A stretch of 6,831 nt of DNA, taken from assembly GCA_025459035.1 (NCBI GenBank), contig JALORJ010000140.1, positions 1 through 6,831 of the forward strand, in the 5' to 3' direction. A model generated the notes under the pieces. It worked only from the letters and a program-made list of their open reading frames with translations. It had not been told where the DNA came from and ran no database searches. The position numbers and the translations under genes were made by a program. Shown here one piece after another: positions 6,401 through 6,831 of the stretch (within the stretch, counting starts at the first letter, position 1; each line of letters begins with the position of its first letter). This DNA comes from Burkholderiales bacterium. Lineage in GTDB: Bacteria > Pseudomonadota > Gammaproteobacteria > Burkholderiales > Ga0077523.

Positions 6401-6831
6401 GCATCTCTGGCCGCCGTGATCCCCGTGGTGGCCAGCGCCTGGCTCATCGAGCGTGCGCCGAGGTCGACCGTCCCCGTAGTGCTCGTGCTGCCGCTGACCG
6501 CGACCGGACCCTCAGGCGCCCACGTCAGTCCGCACGCACACCCCTCGACCTGGAGCGCGATCTCCGAGCCCGTCGTGGTCAGGGGCGTCGACACCCCCGC
6601 CCCCGCCGGCCCCAGCCGCGGCGCCGTCTGCGTCCACCCCGCCTGCTGCACCTCCGCCACGATCCAGCTCCCGGCCGTCACGTTCCCGAACACGTAGCTG
6701 CCGTCCTCGCCCGTCAACGCCGTGCGCTCACCCGCATCGAGCAGGCCGTCGCCATCGGCGTCCAGGAAGATCGTCCACCCCGACAGCCCACGCTCGCCTT
6801 CATCGCGCATTCCGTCGCCGTCCACGTCCTC
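3478..6831 (-). CDS. Large modular subtilisin-family (S8) peptidase with SdrD_B, Ig-like, cohesin and dockerin domains, 5' end cut by window
   Basis: The frame is open to the window edge, so the N-terminus and any signal peptide are missing; 1117 residues are visible, ending at TAA (3478-3480). Numbered from the first codon at 6831: SdrD_B-like domain 1 (about 1-62); the only two cysteines, as CAC (98-100); S8 catalytic domain (about 150-425); Gly/Thr-rich linker (about 467-490); SdrD_B-like domain 2 (about 497-600); Ig-like domain (about 620-742); cohesin-like domain (about 772-907); dockerin (about 908-972); Ala/Pro-rich linker, then an unrecognised tail to 1117. Cysteine scarcity, many Asp-rich calcium loops and the domain set indicate a secreted or surface protease whose fold is held by calcium. 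I see no C-terminal anchor such as LPxTG or a beta-barrel, so the export route is unknown. It converges with higA across a 32-base gap. Substrate and biological role are unknown. Confidence 0.93.
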   Translation of the reverse strand, partial: EDVDGDGMRDEGERGLSGWTIFLDADGDGLLDAGERTALTGEDGSYVFGNVTAGSWIVAEVQQAGWTQTAPRLGPAGAGVSTPLTTTGSEIALQVEGCACGLTWAPEGPVAVSGSTSTTGTVDLGARSMSQALATTGITAARDAGTWGVLDGRGIRTVVIDTGIDRDHGFFGPDADGNGVADRIVFEWDFANGDADASDRSGHGSHIASVIGSGDGLYGGVAPKTDLIALKVFEDSGAGSFAYLERALQWVVANAEAYDIGVVNLSLGDGAAWTQEASRYGLADEFEALSRLQVVVLSAAGNHFYANGGELGIGYPASDPAVIAVGATWAGDFGGPWRVAGGATNYTTGADQIAAFSQRDAELIDAFAPGARFNGASATGGVRTMQGTSQASAFMSGAAALAQQIAREELGRQLTTGEFATLLRSTSAPIVDGDDENDNVENTGATYRRLDFAALAQAIGALPAALDADGTDGNGTGGGSDTGGTGTPRPTQVAAPGVHTVTVEAGETVSDVDFGSFRLGTVRGAVFADIDGDGTRDAGEVGAAGRTVWLDADSDGERNAGELEATTAADGTFEIAGVRPGSFTLRALEPIGFTSTTPDGVALSMTSGREIVDTALGTTAEALQIASFTNDASGFAVHFNHALGTDESLDVFTSRLASGAIRAADVQVRDVATGRMLGGSVIVDADARGLRFVRSGGLVPAGEWQVTLAGRADGIVDAAGRVLDGDGDGVAGGDATLTWRVDAVAPGTPVLLLGDAVRGPGQSIAVPNGPAQAAGRAFAWPIRVDASVAGARRVELKIVFDASQLDLEGLVLAAGLDGAVLTVGPVEPVPGEPAGGQTRQTSIVVVMSTGLDVPAAGRALLEIQARVRTDATIGRASTVQLRDIVVTDADGSARAGIGDSAVHVSGYVGDADADGRYTAADTALIQRFVARQIAGFDPWRSIDAVLVADVNDSGTATAQDAFVMQRVAAGLLRLEIPVIPAAPVSMTAEVMAAAMPLPTRATAPLATPAPAAPAAPAARETASNGAPAPWLSAVPMLLTSANRIAPEAPTPPRYDVAPASTTSISNPTAWSADAWARDLSQRLAGIDTKPPVDGRVGVGGASSSGVLAQLARGVLRK
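3916..4518 (-). other. Cohesin-like domain followed by dockerin
   Basis: Residues about 772-907 have the beta-sandwich pattern of cohesins: alternating hydrophobic strands such as RRVELKIVFDASQLDLEG, then ALLEIQARVR, closing with GDSAVHVSGYVGD. The dockerin follows at once, with two EF-hand-like calcium loops: Asp910-x-Asp912-x-Asp914-Gly with Asp921, and Asp949-x-Asn951-x-Ser953-Gly with Asp960. Each is followed by a helix (TALIQRFVARQ; AFVMQRVAAGL). In cellulosomes a cohesin on one protein binds a dockerin on another. Having both here allows self-association or chain assembly, but sequence alone does not show binding. The cohesin call is weaker than the dockerin call. Confidence 0.75.
5557..6384 (-). 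other. Subtilisin-like catalytic domain of the large peptidase
   Basis: All S8 active-site elements are present, numbered from the codon at 6831: Asp161 in VVIDTGID, His203 in GHGSHIA, oxyanion-hole Asn302 in SAAGN, and Ser389 in QGTSQAS (serine codon at 5665-5667). AFAPG before the serine is also typical. The serine motif reads GTSQAS followed by AF, not the common GTSMAxP. Between Asp and His there is a calcium-loop-like insert, DADGNGVAD (174-182). No inhibitor_I9 propeptide is visible before the domain; an SdrD_B-like module and a roughly 90-residue linker take that place. Confidence 0.92.

Noticed and set aside
1..6831. tRNA, rRNA, CRISPR array, insertion-sequence ends
   Set aside because: I looked for them and saw no supporting repeats, conserved RNA segments or transposase motifs.

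Overview
The window is GC-rich DNA, with roughly 72-77% GC in lines I counted by hand in the first gene. The coding style, tight 4-base gene overlaps and the HigBA-type module point to a high-GC proteobacterium, perhaps beta or gamma. I cannot name the organism.

Positions 1-2887 carry a plus-strand operon of three overlapping genes. The first is the 3' part of a class I adenylate-forming acyl-CoA synthetase, cut by the window start. The second is a thiolase-fold protein of the SCP2/lipid-transfer type, in which the usual thiolase catalytic Cys and His positions are replaced. The third is a small DUF35-type protein with a four-cysteine zinc ribbon and an OB-fold. Together they look like an acyl-CoA activation and catabolic or aldolase-type unit, because thiolase-like plus DUF35 pairs are known to work as complexes. 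The substrate is not visible.

Positions 2888-3445 hold a damaged type II toxin-antitoxin locus. Only the C-terminal half of a HigB toxin is recognisable (about 2893-3042). Its head is missing at a junction with the abnormal 3' end of the DUF35 gene, and its expected stop codon reads TGG. The antitoxin gene higA (3065-3445) looks complete, so it is probably an orphan antitoxin. This segment is less GC-rich than the operon.

Positions 3478-6831 are one very large minus-strand gene, cut at its 5' end by the window edge and convergent with higA. It encodes a secreted-looking modular subtilisin-family peptidase. In order it has an SdrD_B-like domain, the S8 catalytic domain with its full triad, a Gly/Thr linker, a second SdrD_B-like domain, an Ig-like domain, a cohesin-like domain, a dockerin with two calcium loops, and an Ala/Pro-rich tail.

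I found no RNA genes, CRISPR arrays, insertion sequences or convincing terminators. Nothing clearly amounts to an undescribed system. The most notable items are the double-damaged DUF35/higB junction and the cohesin-plus-dockerin subtilase.
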